A DNA stretch of 64,000 bases from Pontibacter flavimaris (GCF_001907195.1 NZ_LVWA01000004.1:682001-746000); one strand, 5' to 3'; positions 33,891 through 42,415 are shown, counted from the stretch's first letter. A program made the numbers and translations. Notes: generated from the letters alone by a model not told the origin.

Positions 33891-34619
33891 ATGGTATCGA
33901 TTATTCAATTTGAGGAGGATAACCTTGCAGGTTTTCATGTGCAGCACTATATTGACGAGTCCGGACTGAGGACGATTGTGCACGAGATGGAGGAGAAGGC
34001 CAGGGTGCACGACAAGGTGCATCTATACTTTGAGTTCGTGAGCTTTGGCGACTGGGACAGCGTGCAGTCTTTCTTCGACACGCTGAAGCTCAAGTTCCAT
34101 AGCTGGAATAAGATAGCCCGCTACACCATCGTGACAGACAAGGATTGGGTGAAGAAGCAGTCGCGGCTGGCCAATTTCCTGACACCCCACTTTGAGGTGA
34201 TGGCCTTTGGAATGGCCGATAAGGAGCAGGCGCTGGCGTGGCTGCGGCAGCCGTTGGCCGGCAAGCCGGAGCAGGGCGTGTCGGTGCTGGAGGCTATGCC
34301 CCGGCATGTGGTGGGGCTGGCAACGCTCGACGGCCTTTCCGCGGATGATTACCGTACTATAAACCATTTGCTGGAGGAGCAGGTACTACAGAACCCGGAA
34401 CTGCGTTTGTACCTGGAGGTGCTGCACCCCGACGGGGCCGCCCCGGATGCCATGTGGGAGGACCTGAAGCACGGGGTGCGGTACTACAACAAGTTCAGCA
34501 AGGTAGCCATAGCGGGCCACGAGGAGTGGCTGCAGCGGTCTGGGGGCCAAATGCCGGGCCACAATGTAAGATTCTTTAAACTGGATGAGCGCGACGCGGC
34601 CATAGATTGGCTACGCTAG
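33891..34619 (+). CDS. Tandem SpoIIAA-like (STAS-fold) protein
   Basis: A 242-residue protein made of two related domains (about 1-118 and 125-242). Each has the pattern of SpoIIAA-like/STAS proteins: an opening strand, a helix, then a charged strand (VHLYFEFVSFGDWDSVQSFF in the first, LRLYLEVLHPDGAAPDAMWE in the second), the ARYTIVTDKDWVKK / SKVAIAGHEEWLQR strand-helix, and a final EQALAWLRQ / DAAIDWLR. The family (DUF3478) usually has one domain of about 120 residues, so this is a duplication. The ATG at 33891 is chosen because the 70 codons upstream look non-coding. Confidence 0.75.
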   Translation: MVSIIQFEEDNLAGFHVQHYIDESGLRTIVHEMEEKARVHDKVHLYFEFVSFGDWDSVQSFFDTLKLKFHSWNKIARYTIVTDKDWVKKQSRLANFLTPHFEVMAFGMADKEQALAWLRQPLAGKPEQGVSVLEAMPRHVVGLATLDGLSADDYRTINHLLEEQVLQNPELRLYLEVLHPDGAAPDAMWEDLKHGVRYYNKFSKVAIAGHEEWLQRSGGQMPGHNVRFFKLDERDAAIDWLR

Positions 34620-34674
34620 CAGCAGCTGGCACAGGGCTGTCGCCGCACCACTCGCGCCATCAGCTCTAAAAACG

Positions 34675-35724
34675 ATGCTCAGGAAGATACTTTTATACTT
34701 TACTTTACTCGTGCTGGCGCAGCAGCATGCGCTGGCGCAGGATGCACTGGACTACACGCAGGTATACCACCCCGTTATAAACGAGGCGGAGCTGCTGGTG
34801 GTGGATAAGAAGTATGAACAGGCGCTGGAGGCCTACCAACGGGCTTTTGCCGCCGTGCCCTCACCCTTCGCCCGCGACTACTACAACGCCGTCATTTGTG
34901 CGCTGCTGCTACAGGAGCGCGGGAAAACCTTCAACTACCTGGAGGAGCTGGTGCAGAAGGGCGTGAGCCTGGAGTACCTGGAGCGGCAGCCGGTGCTGGA
35001 CTCGCTGCGCAGCACCAAACAGTGGCAGAAGTTCGCCAAAAAATACCCCAAGCGCCGCGCCAAGTATGAGCAGAAGCTGAACAAGGAGCTACGGGCCGAC
35101 CTGGACGAGCTCTATGCCCGCGACCAATACTTCCGACAGGCCAAGGGCGGCTGGCGCGTGCACGGCGATACCATCACCAAGATTGAGGCCGCCAACACGA
35201 AACTGCTGCTGGGCTGGATTGAGGAGTATGGCTATCCCGGCGAGGATCTGGTGGGCGTGGCCGATACCCTGGAGCAGCTTCCGCGGTTCACTGTGGTGAT
35301 AGAGCGGCAGACCAAGGCCCGCAAGGGTCAGGACTTTACCGAGGTGCTGACGCAGGCCGTGCAGCAGGGCCGCATCGCGCCGCAGGCCGCCGCCTACCTC
35401 CTGGACCAGCAGGCGGGCGCCAGCAAGTATGGCTCCCGTGTTTTCGCTAAAATAAATTGCAGCAAGTGCGCCGACGATGAGGAACTGGGCGCGCTGGATG
35501 ATTACATGACCACCAAGATCAGCAGAAAAGAAGAGAGCAAGGTGGATGAGCGCCGTAAGAAGCTAGGGCTGGAGCCGCTGGAGCTCTACAAGTATAAAAT
35601 CGTGCACCTTGGCGAGAAGAACCGGGACCGGTTTAAGCTGACGTACCCCTGGTCGGTGATCAACTACATTGTGCCCAGCAAGGAGGCCGCCCGCGTTCTG
35701 CTGGAAAAGCTGACGATGAAATAG
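34675..35724 (+). CDS. Hypothetical exported protein with TPR-like N-terminus
   Basis: A 349-residue predicted exported protein: signal peptide (about residues 1-21, LAQQHALAQ), then a TPR-like pair (about 28-85: AELLVVDKKYEQALEAYQRA), a highly charged helical stretch (about 110-150) and an unassigned C-terminal part with KINCSKCADDEELG and IVHLGEKNRDRFKLTYPW. The central part (GYPGEDLVGVADTLEQLPRF) resembles Bacteroidota proteins labelled DUF6624, but I am not certain. It lies 55 bp after the SpoIIAA-like gene. Confidence 0.65.
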   Translation: MLRKILLYFTLLVLAQQHALAQDALDYTQVYHPVINEAELLVVDKKYEQALEAYQRAFAAVPSPFARDYYNAVICALLLQERGKTFNYLEELVQKGVSLEYLERQPVLDSLRSTKQWQKFAKKYPKRRAKYEQKLNKELRADLDELYARDQYFRQAKGGWRVHGDTITKIEAANTKLLLGWIEEYGYPGEDLVGVADTLEQLPRFTVVIERQTKARKGQDFTEVLTQAVQQGRIAPQAAAYLLDQQAGASKYGSRVFAKINCSKCADDEELGALDDYMTTKISRKEESKVDERRKKLGLEPLELYKYKIVHLGEKNRDRFKLTYPWSVINYIVPSKEAARVLLEKLTMK

Positions 35725-35735
35725 GAGATGTATAC

Positions 35736-36017
35736 TTAGAACGGGTAGTACAACAGAATCAGGTTAAGCATACATAGTCCCATTCCCAACAGCCCGATCT
35801 TCACTTTCCATTTTCTGAAAGACAGGAAACCCAGCGCCGCGCCAACTACCTCAAGTATAAACAGCGTTAGCCTGGTGCTGTCGCTCATGGTATAAAAGGT
35901 TGCCTGCTGCTGCAGTTCCCCCGCTTCACTGTATCCCTGCATTGTCTGGAAATACACATAGGTTAGTATGGCCAAGCCTGCCAAGCCGATAAGAAGAGAT
36001 GCGATTCCTGCTTTCAT
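35736..36017 (-). CDS. Small membrane protein, three predicted helices
   Basis: A 93-residue hydrophobic protein with membrane segments at about 4-22, 43-60 and 68-90 (MKAGIASLLIGLAGLAILTY; LTLFILEVVGAALGFLSF; IGLLGMGLCMLNLILLYYPF). The start at 36017 begins the first helix; the longer frame from 36116 crosses the murQ terminator and is unlikely. No family recognised. Convergent with the preceding hypothetical gene, 11 bp apart. Confidence 0.65.
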   Translation of the reverse strand: MKAGIASLLIGLAGLAILTYVYFQTMQGYSEAGELQQQATFYTMSDSTRLTLFILEVVGAALGFLSFRKWKVKIGLLGMGLCMLNLILLYYPF

Positions 36018-36050
36018 ACGCTTAAGAAACACTATACTAAGTATAAACGA

Positions 36051-36101
36051 AAGCAAATAAAAAGAGCCGGAGTATTTTGCCCCGGCTCTTTTTATTTGCT
36101 T
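36051..36101 (-). terminator. Terminator after murQ
   Basis: A 20-bp stem AAGCAAATAAAAAGAGCCGG (36051-36070) with its exact reverse complement (36082-36101). The AT-rich base gives a T tract on the minus strand. It lies 22 bp after murQ. Confidence 0.85.
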
Positions 36102-36122
36102 GAAAATGATGGTCAATTTAGT

Positions 36123-36938
36123 CTATTGCCCGTTTCCGTTGCGGTAGGCTTCTACGGCGGCGCGCACGCTGCCATACTTTGTAAGCAGGGCTCCTGCCTC
36201 CGCCCTTCCCACACCCAGTTCCTCCATCACCATGCGGATGCCGCGGTCCACCAGCTTGTGGTTCGAGAGCTGCATATCCACCATCTTGTTACCCTTTACG
36301 CGGCCCAGTTTTATCATGGCGGAGGTGGTGAGCATGTTGAGGGCGAGCTTTTGGCCGGTGCCGGCTTTCATGCGGGTGCTGCCGGTTACAAACTCAGCGC
36401 CGGTTACAACCTCCACCGGAAACTCGGCGGCTGCGGCCACGGCACTTCCTGTGTTGCAAACGATGCAGCCGGTGGCAATGCCGCGCTCGCGGCAGGCATT
36501 CAGGCCTCCGATCACGTAAGGGGTGCGGCCCGAGGCAGCGATTCCCACCACGATGTCCTTCTCCGAAACATGGTGCTCCAGCAGGTCTTTCCAGGCCTGC
36601 TGCTCATCGTCCTCGGCAAACTCCACCGCCTTCCGGATAGCCGTGTCTCCGCCCGCTATAATGCCCACGACCATGCCGTGCGGCACACCGTAGGTAGGGG
36701 GGCACTCCGAGGCATCCACAATGCCCAACCGGCCGCTGGTGCCGGCGCCAATGTAAAACAGGCGACCTCCCTGCTGTAGGCGCTCCACGGTAGCATTCAC
36801 CAGGTTCTCCAGCTGCGGGATGGCTTTCTCAACGGCAAGGGGCACGGTTTTGTCTTCGCGGTTAATGTTTACGAGCAGCTCATGCACGCTCATTTGGTCT
36901 AAGCTGTCGTAGTTAGACGCTGATTCGGTAGTAGACAC
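36123..36938 (-). CDS. murQ: N-acetylmuramic acid 6-phosphate etherase
   Basis: Cleaves the lactyl ether of MurNAc 6-phosphate to give GlcNAc 6-phosphate in peptidoglycan recycling. The 271-residue SIS-domain protein has GAGTSGRLGIVDASECPPTY, GIAASGRTPYVIGGL, and TGSTRMKAGTGQKLALNMLT with the ASMIK-like segment TTSAMIKLG. It is slightly shorter than E. coli MurQ (298). A kinase gene lies 86 bp upstream on the same strand and probably serves the same recycling route, although a hairpin lies between. Confidence 0.95.
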   Translation of the reverse strand: MSTTESASNYDSLDQMSVHELLVNINREDKTVPLAVEKAIPQLENLVNATVERLQQGGRLFYIGAGTSGRLGIVDASECPPTYGVPHGMVVGIIAGGDTAIRKAVEFAEDDEQQAWKDLLEHHVSEKDIVVGIAASGRTPYVIGGLNACRERGIATGCIVCNTGSAVAAAAEFPVEVVTGAEFVTGSTRMKAGTGQKLALNMLTTSAMIKLGRVKGNKMVDMQLSNHKLVDRGIRMVMEELGVGRAEAGALLTKYGSVRAAVEAYRNGNGQ

Positions 36939-36969
36939 GGTGGTGCTTGGTTAAAGATGATGAACGGTA

Positions 36970-37010
36970 AACGTACAGGGAGATCGTGTGGCACCATCTC
37001 CCTGTACGTT
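36970..37010 (-). terminator. Terminator between the kinase gene and murQ
   Basis: A 15-bp stem AACGTACAGGGAGAT (36970-36984) with ATCTCCCTGTACGTT (36996-37010), 11-base loop. It lies 14 bp downstream of the kinase stop. The following T tract on the minus strand is weak, so it may act partly as an attenuator of murQ. Confidence 0.7.
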
Positions 37011-37024
37011 ATACTTGATTATAC

Positions 37025-37897
37025 TTATACTTTTTTAGGGGAGCCGAATGTCTGCAGCAGTTCCTGGTGGTACTTGATCAGGCCTTCGCTGGGGCTCTGC
37101 AGGATCGTCTCTATGTGCAAGCCATACTTTTTGGCCACCTGCTTCAGAATATCGCTGAAGTAATAGGAGATGGAGCCCACAAAGTTCACCGGAAGCGTCT
37201 GGTGGTCCGCATACTTTACCACGTGGCGCTCAAAGAACTCAGAGAAGTTCTCATAGATCATGCCGTGGATGATAGGGTGCTTCTGCTTGTCGTGCATGAA
37301 CCTGGCGAAGGTAGCCATGTAGCGGCTTGGGATGGCAGAGCCGTAGAGCGTATCCAGGAAGCCGTCCTTGGTGAGGTTGTAGGTGTTCTTCAGCGAAGTA
37401 GCCAGGTCTTCGGGCAGCTCACGGTACATGTATGCTTTCATCAGCAGTTTGCCCATAAAGGCGCCGCTGCCCTCATCGCCGAGCAGGAAACCCAGCGAGG
37501 GAACGTTGTCGATAATGTCGGTGCCGTCGTAGAGGCAGGTGTTGGAACCGGTGCCCAAGATGCAGGCGATGCCCGGCTTGCGGCCACAAAGCGCGCGCGC
37601 CGCTGCCAGCAGGTCGTGGTCCACGGAAATAAGGGCATCCGGGAAAGCTCTGCGCAGGGCATCTACCACGCGCTGGTTGCGCTCCGGTGAGCTGCAGCCG
37701 GCACCGTAGTAATAGATGGCTTCCGGGTTTTTGTCGCTTAGCTGTGGCAGCAGCACATCGTTTACTTCCTGAAAAATCTCGTCAGCCTCCTGGTACATCG
37801 GGTTAAATCCGGCAGATTGTGCCTGGCTCAGCACGCTGTCGTTTGTCACGATGCGCCAGTCCGTCTTGGTTGAGCCGCTATCAGCTATAATTATCAT
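37025..37897 (-). CDS. BadF/NagK-type N-acetylglucosamine (or muramic acid) kinase
   Basis: A 290-residue ASKHA-fold kinase of the BadF/BadG family: phosphate-1 loop IIIADSGSTKTDWRIV at 2-17, CILGTGSNTCLYDG with phosphate-2, and GFLLGDEGSGAFMG. Related proteins phosphorylate GlcNAc or, as MurK, both MurNAc and GlcNAc. The neighbouring murQ makes a MurNAc/GlcNAc salvage role likely, but specificity is inferred. Alternative: a different amino-sugar kinase. Starts at the ATG of MIIIADSGS. Confidence 0.85.
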   Translation of the reverse strand: MIIIADSGSTKTDWRIVTNDSVLSQAQSAGFNPMYQEADEIFQEVNDVLLPQLSDKNPEAIYYYGAGCSSPERNQRVVDALRRAFPDALISVDHDLLAAARALCGRKPGIACILGTGSNTCLYDGTDIIDNVPSLGFLLGDEGSGAFMGKLLMKAYMYRELPEDLATSLKNTYNLTKDGFLDTLYGSAIPSRYMATFARFMHDKQKHPIIHGMIYENFSEFFERHVVKYADHQTLPVNFVGSISYYFSDILKQVAKKYGLHIETILQSPSEGLIKYHQELLQTFGSPKKV

Positions 37898-37958
37898 TTG
37901 TATAAATTTGATTTATTTGTGTTGAATCGGGTCGTAACCCCAATATACGGTTTTATTT

Positions 37959-38228
37959 TTAGGTCTGTTGGCTCTGCGCAGGTCGGTGGGCAGAATTCTT
38001 AACAAGTCCTACAGCCTCAAATTTATCAAAAACATTGGCATTATGTGGCGCGTCGGCCAGTTCTTCTGTTAAATCCTGCCCGGCCCAGTGCTCATAATGC
38101 CTGCCGTTGCGCCACAGCCTTGATTTCTTCACGTCATAGATCACGCCCTGGTAGGCCACCCATACTTCCTCGCGGTCCTGCCCGTTCCGGAGCGCCAACT
38201 GCTGCAGCGTGTATTCTGGTAGGTTCAT
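37959..38228 (-). CDS. Cytochrome b5-like heme/steroid-binding domain protein
   Basis: An 89-residue protein that is one cytochrome b5-like domain: opening YTLQQLALRNGQDREEVWVA, then YQGVIYDVKKSRLWRNGRHY, EHWAGQDLTEELADAPHNAN and DKFEAVGLV. The usual HPGG loop is replaced by GRHYEHWAG. His44 and His61, where axial ligands would be expected, are present, but the exact ligand pair is uncertain. It is small, cytosolic, and has no partner nearby. Similar stand-alone domains are annotated as heme/steroid-binding proteins in many bacteria. Confidence 0.75.
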   Translation of the reverse strand: MNLPEYTLQQLALRNGQDREEVWVAYQGVIYDVKKSRLWRNGRHYEHWAGQDLTEELADAPHNANVFDKFEAVGLVKNSAHRPAQSQQT

Positions 38229-38243
38229 AGATTTGGAGATGAG

Positions 38244-38373
38244 GAAATTTGGAGATTTGAAAATGGTGCGCGAAGTAGTAATCTATACTTAGATGAGGTC
38301 AGACATCTTTCAAGCTTTAACGCTTGAGAATTTTGAGCATCTGCAAATTCCCAAATTTTAAAATCTCCAAATT
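38244..38373. repeat. Inverted-arm repeat element, GGAGATTTGAAAAT type
   Basis: The left arm AAATTTGGAGATTTGAAAAT (38245-38264) is matched by the reverse complement of 38345-38373 (TTTTAAAATCTCCAAATTG region). A small hairpin TCAAGC/GCTTGA lies inside (about 38310-38327). The full gap between the b5-like gene and the arginase-fold gene is this element. A related single arm occurs at 28477-28505 (TCAAATCTCCAAATC). Confidence 0.6.
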
Positions 38374-38381
38374 GATAGAAT

Positions 38382-39554
38382 TTACCCAATGCGGGCCTGG
38401 GTCATGATCCAGCGGTTGGGCACTTCGCCTTTGGTGGCCTGCAGGTAATCCTCGTAGCTGCAGGGCACAATGCGGCTGCCTTTGTCGGGGCTCATGGGGT
38501 CCACCTCCAGCCACCACTTTTCGCTGCTGCGGCTCTTGTAGAAGATCATGCGGTCGGGGTTGTCGGCGGCGAAGGCCACGGCATACTTGGTGAAGTGGCG
38601 GCTGTTGAAGTCTGTCTCGTTCTTGCGGTGGTAAAAGCCCTCCACAAAGTACCAGATCATGGTGGCCACAGTCATGGCGGTCAGTTCGCGGTCGTCGAGG
38701 GCGGGGTTATACTCGTAGATGCCCAGCGAGGTCAGGTTGTCGTTCAGGCCGGCGTACCAGCATAGCTGGCAGGCCTCCTCGCCGGTAAGCCCAAAGGGGT
38801 TGGCTGGCTCAGAGGCCGGCGCGTCCTGGTGCCGGATGGCCGAGACGTCAAAGGTCAGCAGGTCCGCCACGCGCACCACCGGCTCTATCTCCTGCACGCT
38901 GCGGTGCACCTCGCCCACGCGGTAAGCCTCAAAGTGCATCTTCTCGAAGGTGGCCATCACCTCCGGCTCCACAAAGTATGACTGGTACCCGATCTGGCTC
39001 AGGCTGAAGAGGTAGTTGGGCTCGTGCATGAGTATCTGGCGCAGCTGCCTTTTGTTGGGGGCCGCATCGGTGTCCTCGGTCATGTCCACGCTGCTGTCCA
39101 CGGTCACCATGTTCACCACGCGCTCCAGGTGCTCGTAGCCCATGTACTGGCCATACTCCAGGTCGTGCGAGCCGCCGATGATGACCGGAATGGTGTTGTG
39201 CGAGATCAGCACCTCCACGATCTCCTTCAGGCGCAGGTGCGTGTCCTCCAGCGTAATGCCGGGGCGCAGGTTGCCCAGGTCCACTACCTGGCAGCGGCCG
39301 GTGCCCTTGTTCAGGCCGTAGAGTTTTCTGCGCACGAGGCGGGCGGGGGCCTGTGCCGCTTCCGGCGCTTCCTCTGCGGCTTCCTCGCTGTGGCGGCCGC
39401 GCGTTTCGTTCACGCCAAGTATGGCGATGTCGGCGGCGCGCCAGTCGGGGAACTTGCTTACGAAGCGGCTAATGTAGGAGCCGAGCGTGCGCGGCTTGTT
39501 CAGGGTGGCGAAGGCGTCCTCGCTCAGCGGCTCAAAGAATATCGACAGGTTCAT
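38382..39554 (-). CDS. Arginase/formimidoylglutamase-fold protein with altered metal site
   Basis: A 390-residue protein of the ureohydrolase (arginase, agmatinase, HutG) family, recognised by IIGGSHDLEYGQYMGYEHLE, VTVDSSVDMTEDTDAAP and LLTFDVSAIRHQDAP. In active enzymes the metal ligands are His in GGxHS, DAHxD and DxDxxD. Here the middle His of the second motif is Ser and the second Asp of the third is Ser, so at least two ligands are missing. It may bind a single metal, act on another substrate, or be inactive. Proteins of this kind are annotated as formimidoylglutamase in Bacteroidota. The start is the ATG at 39554 (MNLSIFFEPLSED). No hut genes are nearby. Confidence 0.75.
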   Translation of the reverse strand: MNLSIFFEPLSEDAFATLNKPRTLGSYISRFVSKFPDWRAADIAILGVNETRGRHSEEAAEEAPEAAQAPARLVRRKLYGLNKGTGRCQVVDLGNLRPGITLEDTHLRLKEIVEVLISHNTIPVIIGGSHDLEYGQYMGYEHLERVVNMVTVDSSVDMTEDTDAAPNKRQLRQILMHEPNYLFSLSQIGYQSYFVEPEVMATFEKMHFEAYRVGEVHRSVQEIEPVVRVADLLTFDVSAIRHQDAPASEPANPFGLTGEEACQLCWYAGLNDNLTSLGIYEYNPALDDRELTAMTVATMIWYFVEGFYHRKNETDFNSRHFTKYAVAFAADNPDRMIFYKSRSSEKWWLEVDPMSPDKGSRIVPCSYEDYLQATKGEVPNRWIMTQARIG

Positions 39555-39788
39555 GTATGGTTGTCTCCTGGGGAGGCCTGAAACGCGCAGGCAGCACACT
39601 TGGCTTTGCCCGCACGAAAGGCCGTGGTTCTAAAAGTATAAATATAACACATGGGAAATATTTATATGCCCTGCCGTGGCAGAATTCGGAAAAAATAGTT
39701 AAAATGCATCTGTAACAGGCTATTTGCCCCGCTTTTAGCCCTGTACAAGCCAACTAATCAAAACACTGTTGTATAAATCATACACGAT

Positions 39789-41546
39789 ATGAACCTAACC
39801 CGGACCTTCGACCTTTTGCCCTACCAGATGCAGCAATTCCCTAAGCCCGACTGTTTGGCGGCTAAGGTAAACGGCACCTGGCAAAAGTATACCACCAGCG
39901 ATGTGCTGGAGTACGCCAACCAGGTGAGCCTCGGCCTGCTGAAGCTGGGCATACAGAAAGAGGACAAAGTGGCCATCATCTCCTTCAACCGCCCGGAGTG
40001 GGTGCTGGTGGATTTCGGAATACAGCAGATCGGGGCCATCAGCGTGCCCATGTACCCCACCATCACGGAGGAGGACTACCGCTATATCTTTAACGATGCC
40101 GAGGTGAAGGCGGTGTTTGTGGCCGATGCCAACCTATACAACAAAGTAGTGGCTGCCACAGAGGGGATGGAGGGGATCAAAGAGATCTATACGTTTGATG
40201 ACATACACGGCGCCAAGAACTGGAAAGAGGTGCTGAAGATGGGCGAGAACGAGGATGTGGCGCAGCTGGAGCCGCTGAAGGCCGCCGTAAGGCCAGAGGA
40301 TACCCTAACCATCATCTATACGTCGGGCACCACCGGCAACCCCAAGGGCGTGATGCTGACGCATGACAACCTGATGAGCAACGTGCGCGGCACCGTGCCT
40401 TACGTGCCGGTAAACCATACCCACCGCGCCCTGAGCTTCCTGCCGCTTTGCCACGTGTTCGAGCGCATGCTGCTGTACCTGTACTTCCGCATCGGGGTAT
40501 CCATCTACTATGCCGAAAGTATAGAGAAGGTGGCTGACAACCTGAAGGAGGTGCAGCCGCACCTGTTTACCACCGTGCCGCGCCTGCTGGAGAAAGTATA
40601 CGACAAGATCGTGGCAACCGGCATGGAGCTGACGGGCGTGAAGCGCAAGCTGTTTTTCTGGGCCCTGGAACTGGGTCTGAAGTATGATACCCAGACAGAC
40701 CAGGGCTGGTGGTACAACAAGCAGTTGGAGCTGGCCAACAAGATTATCTTCAGCAAGTGGCGCGAGGCCCTTGGCGGCAACATACGCGTGATCGTTTCGG
40801 GTGGGGCGGCGCTGCAGCCACGCCTGGCGCGCGTGTTCTGGTCGGCCAACATCCGCGTGATGGAGGGCTACGGCCTTACCGAAACCTCACCGGTTATCTC
40901 GGTGAACCGCTTCGAGCCGGAAAACAACATGATCGGCACGGTAGGCATGCCCATTGATGGCGTGGAGATAAAAATTGCCGAAGACGGCGAGATACTGACG
41001 CGTGGCCCGCACGTGATGAAAGGCTACTACAAGAAGCCCGACCTGACGGAGGAGGTGATCGACAAGGATAACTGGTTCCACACCGGCGATATCGGCGAGA
41101 TGATTCAGGACAAATACCTCAAGATCACGGACCGCAAGAAAGAGATGTTCAAAACCTCCGGCGGCAAGTATGTGGCGCCGCAGCCTATCGAGAACAAGCT
41201 GAAGGAGTCGGTAGTGATTGAGCAGGTGATGATTGTGGGCGATGGCCGCAAGTATGCCTCTGCGCTTATCGTGCCGTCGTTCCTGGGCCTGCAGGACTGG
41301 GCTAACCACAAGGGCATCAAGTATACGTCGGATGAAGAGATGATCAAGCACCCGGACGTGATCGAGAAGTTTAAGCGCGAGATCGACAAAGCCAACGAAG
41401 GCCTGGCGCAGTACGAAACGGTGAAGAAGTTCGCGCTCATCCCGAACATGTGGACCGTAGAAAGCGGCGAGCTGACGCCAACCCTGAAGGTGAAGCGCAA
41501 GATCATCACCGCCAACTACAAAAACGTGATCGAGAGCCTGTATTAA
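39789..41546 (+). CDS. Long-chain acyl-CoA ligase (AMP-forming)
   Basis: Activates fatty acids to acyl-CoA with ATP, feeding the beta-oxidation genes that follow. The 585-residue adenylate-forming enzyme has the P-loop IIYTSGTTGNPKGVMLTHDN, YGLTETSPVISV, HTGDIGEM and ITDRKKEMFKTSGGKYVAPQ with the C-terminal catalytic Lys region. It is of the FACS/long-chain type (with a LLYLYFRIGVSIYYAES segment), not acetyl-CoA synthetase. Its stop TAA is directly followed by AGTATAA. It lies 407 bp upstream of the MarR gene and is probably a separate transcript. Confidence 0.93.
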   Translation: MNLTRTFDLLPYQMQQFPKPDCLAAKVNGTWQKYTTSDVLEYANQVSLGLLKLGIQKEDKVAIISFNRPEWVLVDFGIQQIGAISVPMYPTITEEDYRYIFNDAEVKAVFVADANLYNKVVAATEGMEGIKEIYTFDDIHGAKNWKEVLKMGENEDVAQLEPLKAAVRPEDTLTIIYTSGTTGNPKGVMLTHDNLMSNVRGTVPYVPVNHTHRALSFLPLCHVFERMLLYLYFRIGVSIYYAESIEKVADNLKEVQPHLFTTVPRLLEKVYDKIVATGMELTGVKRKLFFWALELGLKYDTQTDQGWWYNKQLELANKIIFSKWREALGGNIRVIVSGGAALQPRLARVFWSANIRVMEGYGLTETSPVISVNRFEPENNMIGTVGMPIDGVEIKIAEDGEILTRGPHVMKGYYKKPDLTEEVIDKDNWFHTGDIGEMIQDKYLKITDRKKEMFKTSGGKYVAPQPIENKLKESVVIEQVMIVGDGRKYASALIVPSFLGLQDWANHKGIKYTSDEEMIKHPDVIEKFKREIDKANEGLAQYETVKKFALIPNMWTVESGELTPTLKVKRKIITANYKNVIESLY

Positions 41547-41554
41547 AGTATAAA

Positions 41555-41593
41555 CCGAAGTATGAATAGCCACAATGGCTGTCTATACTTCGG
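41555..41593 (+). terminator. Hairpin after the acyl-CoA ligase gene, built from the AAGTATA motif
   Basis: CCGAAGTATgAATAGCCA (41555-41572) pairs with 41576-41593 (TGGCT..TATACTTCGG). The outer part of the stem is one AAGTAT copy facing one ATACTT copy. There is no T tract, so it may be an RNA-stabilising or attenuating hairpin rather than a classical terminator. Confidence 0.5.
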
Positions 41594-41603
41594 CAACCTG
41601 ATT

Positions 41604-41681
41604 TGTCATCCTGAAAGGATCCTGGTTGGATCCTGGTTGGAAGGGAGGTTGTACTTCTGCCAGGGTTCTTTCAGGATGATG
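41604..41681. repeat. TGTCATCCTGAAAG inverted-repeat element (short copy)
   Basis: TGTCATCCTGAAAGGATCC at the left is matched by the reverse complement at the right (GGTTCTTTCAGGATGATG), about 78 bp in all. Inside, ATCCTGGTTGG is repeated directly. The same terminal sequence bounds the larger element at 44877-45089. No ORF. Confidence 0.7.
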
Positions 41682-41739
41682 TTGTTTATCTACTCCTCTT
41701 CGGCTTTCTACACAGCTGAAAGTATAAATCTCCTTCTCT

Positions 41740-41771
41740 AAAGCCCTTTCCATCACCGGGAAGGGCTTTTT
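41740..41771 (+). terminator. Terminator upstream of marR
   Basis: AAAGCCCTT (41740-41748) with AAGGGCTTT (41761-41769), followed by TT and CTT. It isolates the MarR-fad unit from the acyl-CoA ligase gene. The rest of the 41547-41953 gap holds the hairpin, the repeat copy and a promoter-like box listed separately, and nothing else recognised. Confidence 0.75.
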
Positions 41772-41929
41772 CTTGCCCATTCCATACTTTCTCCAAGTAT
41801 GGCAAATCCCATCTGCCAGTTTGTAGTATAACTATACCTGCAACCTCTATAATATTACCCCCAGCTGTTGCTTCAGTATCCTAGTAGAAATTTTTTCTCA
41901 AAAAGGTATGCAAGCATAACAAATTTGCC

Positions 41930-41937
41930 TATATTTG
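41930..41937 (+). promoter_or_regulatory. Candidate -7 box for the MarR-fad operon (TATATTTG)
   Basis: TATATTTG fits TAnnTTTG and starts 24 bp before the marR ATG. The overlapping sequence TATGCAAGCATA (41907-41918) is a palindrome 12 bp upstream of the box and could be the MarR operator, by analogy with other autoregulated MarR genes. Confidence 0.5.
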
Positions 41938-41953
41938 GTATACACCACTGTAA

Positions 41954-42391
41954 ATGATGAGACCGGAAGAAACAGTAGACTATAACTTTAAAGTGTGTTG
42001 GCACGCCATCTCGCGTATGTATAATACCGAGGCGGCCAAGGCAGATATCACCACGTCCATAGGCTTTGTACTGCTGAACATAGACCAGGAGCGAGGCACG
42101 CCCGCCACCAAAATCGCTCCCCTGCTGGGGCTGGAGGCTCGCAGCCTTACCCGCATCCTCAAAAGTATGGAGGAGAAGCAGCTGATCTACAAAGTATCCG
42201 ACCCGAACGATAAGCGCCTGGTGCGCATTTTCCTGACGGAGAAAGGGCTGGAGAAAAAGGAGATATCGCGGCAAACGGTGAAGCAGTTTAACCACAAGGT
42301 GCGCGAGCAAATACCGGAGGAGCAGCTGGACGTGTTTTTTAACGTGTGCGGCCGCATACTTGGCATGATCGATAATAAAGAAATCTTTTAA
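41954..42391 (+). CDS. MarR-family transcriptional regulator
   Basis: A 145-residue winged-helix regulator. The DNA-binding core is at about 35-105: GTPATKIAPLLGLEARSLTR is the recognition helix region and VSDPNDKRLVRIFLTEKG the wing with the usual DxRxxxxxLT pattern (here DKRLVRIFLT). It is the first gene of the fad cluster, 24 bp before the FadB-type gene, so it probably represses beta-oxidation until an acyl-CoA or fatty acid ligand appears (inferred). The start is the first of two Met codons (MMRPEETVDY). Confidence 0.9.
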   Translation: MMRPEETVDYNFKVCWHAISRMYNTEAAKADITTSIGFVLLNIDQERGTPATKIAPLLGLEARSLTRILKSMEEKQLIYKVSDPNDKRLVRIFLTEKGLEKKEISRQTVKQFNHKVREQIPEEQLDVFFNVCGRILGMIDNKEIF

Positions 42392-42415
42392 CCCATAGAC
42401 AACTATCGCCATTCT

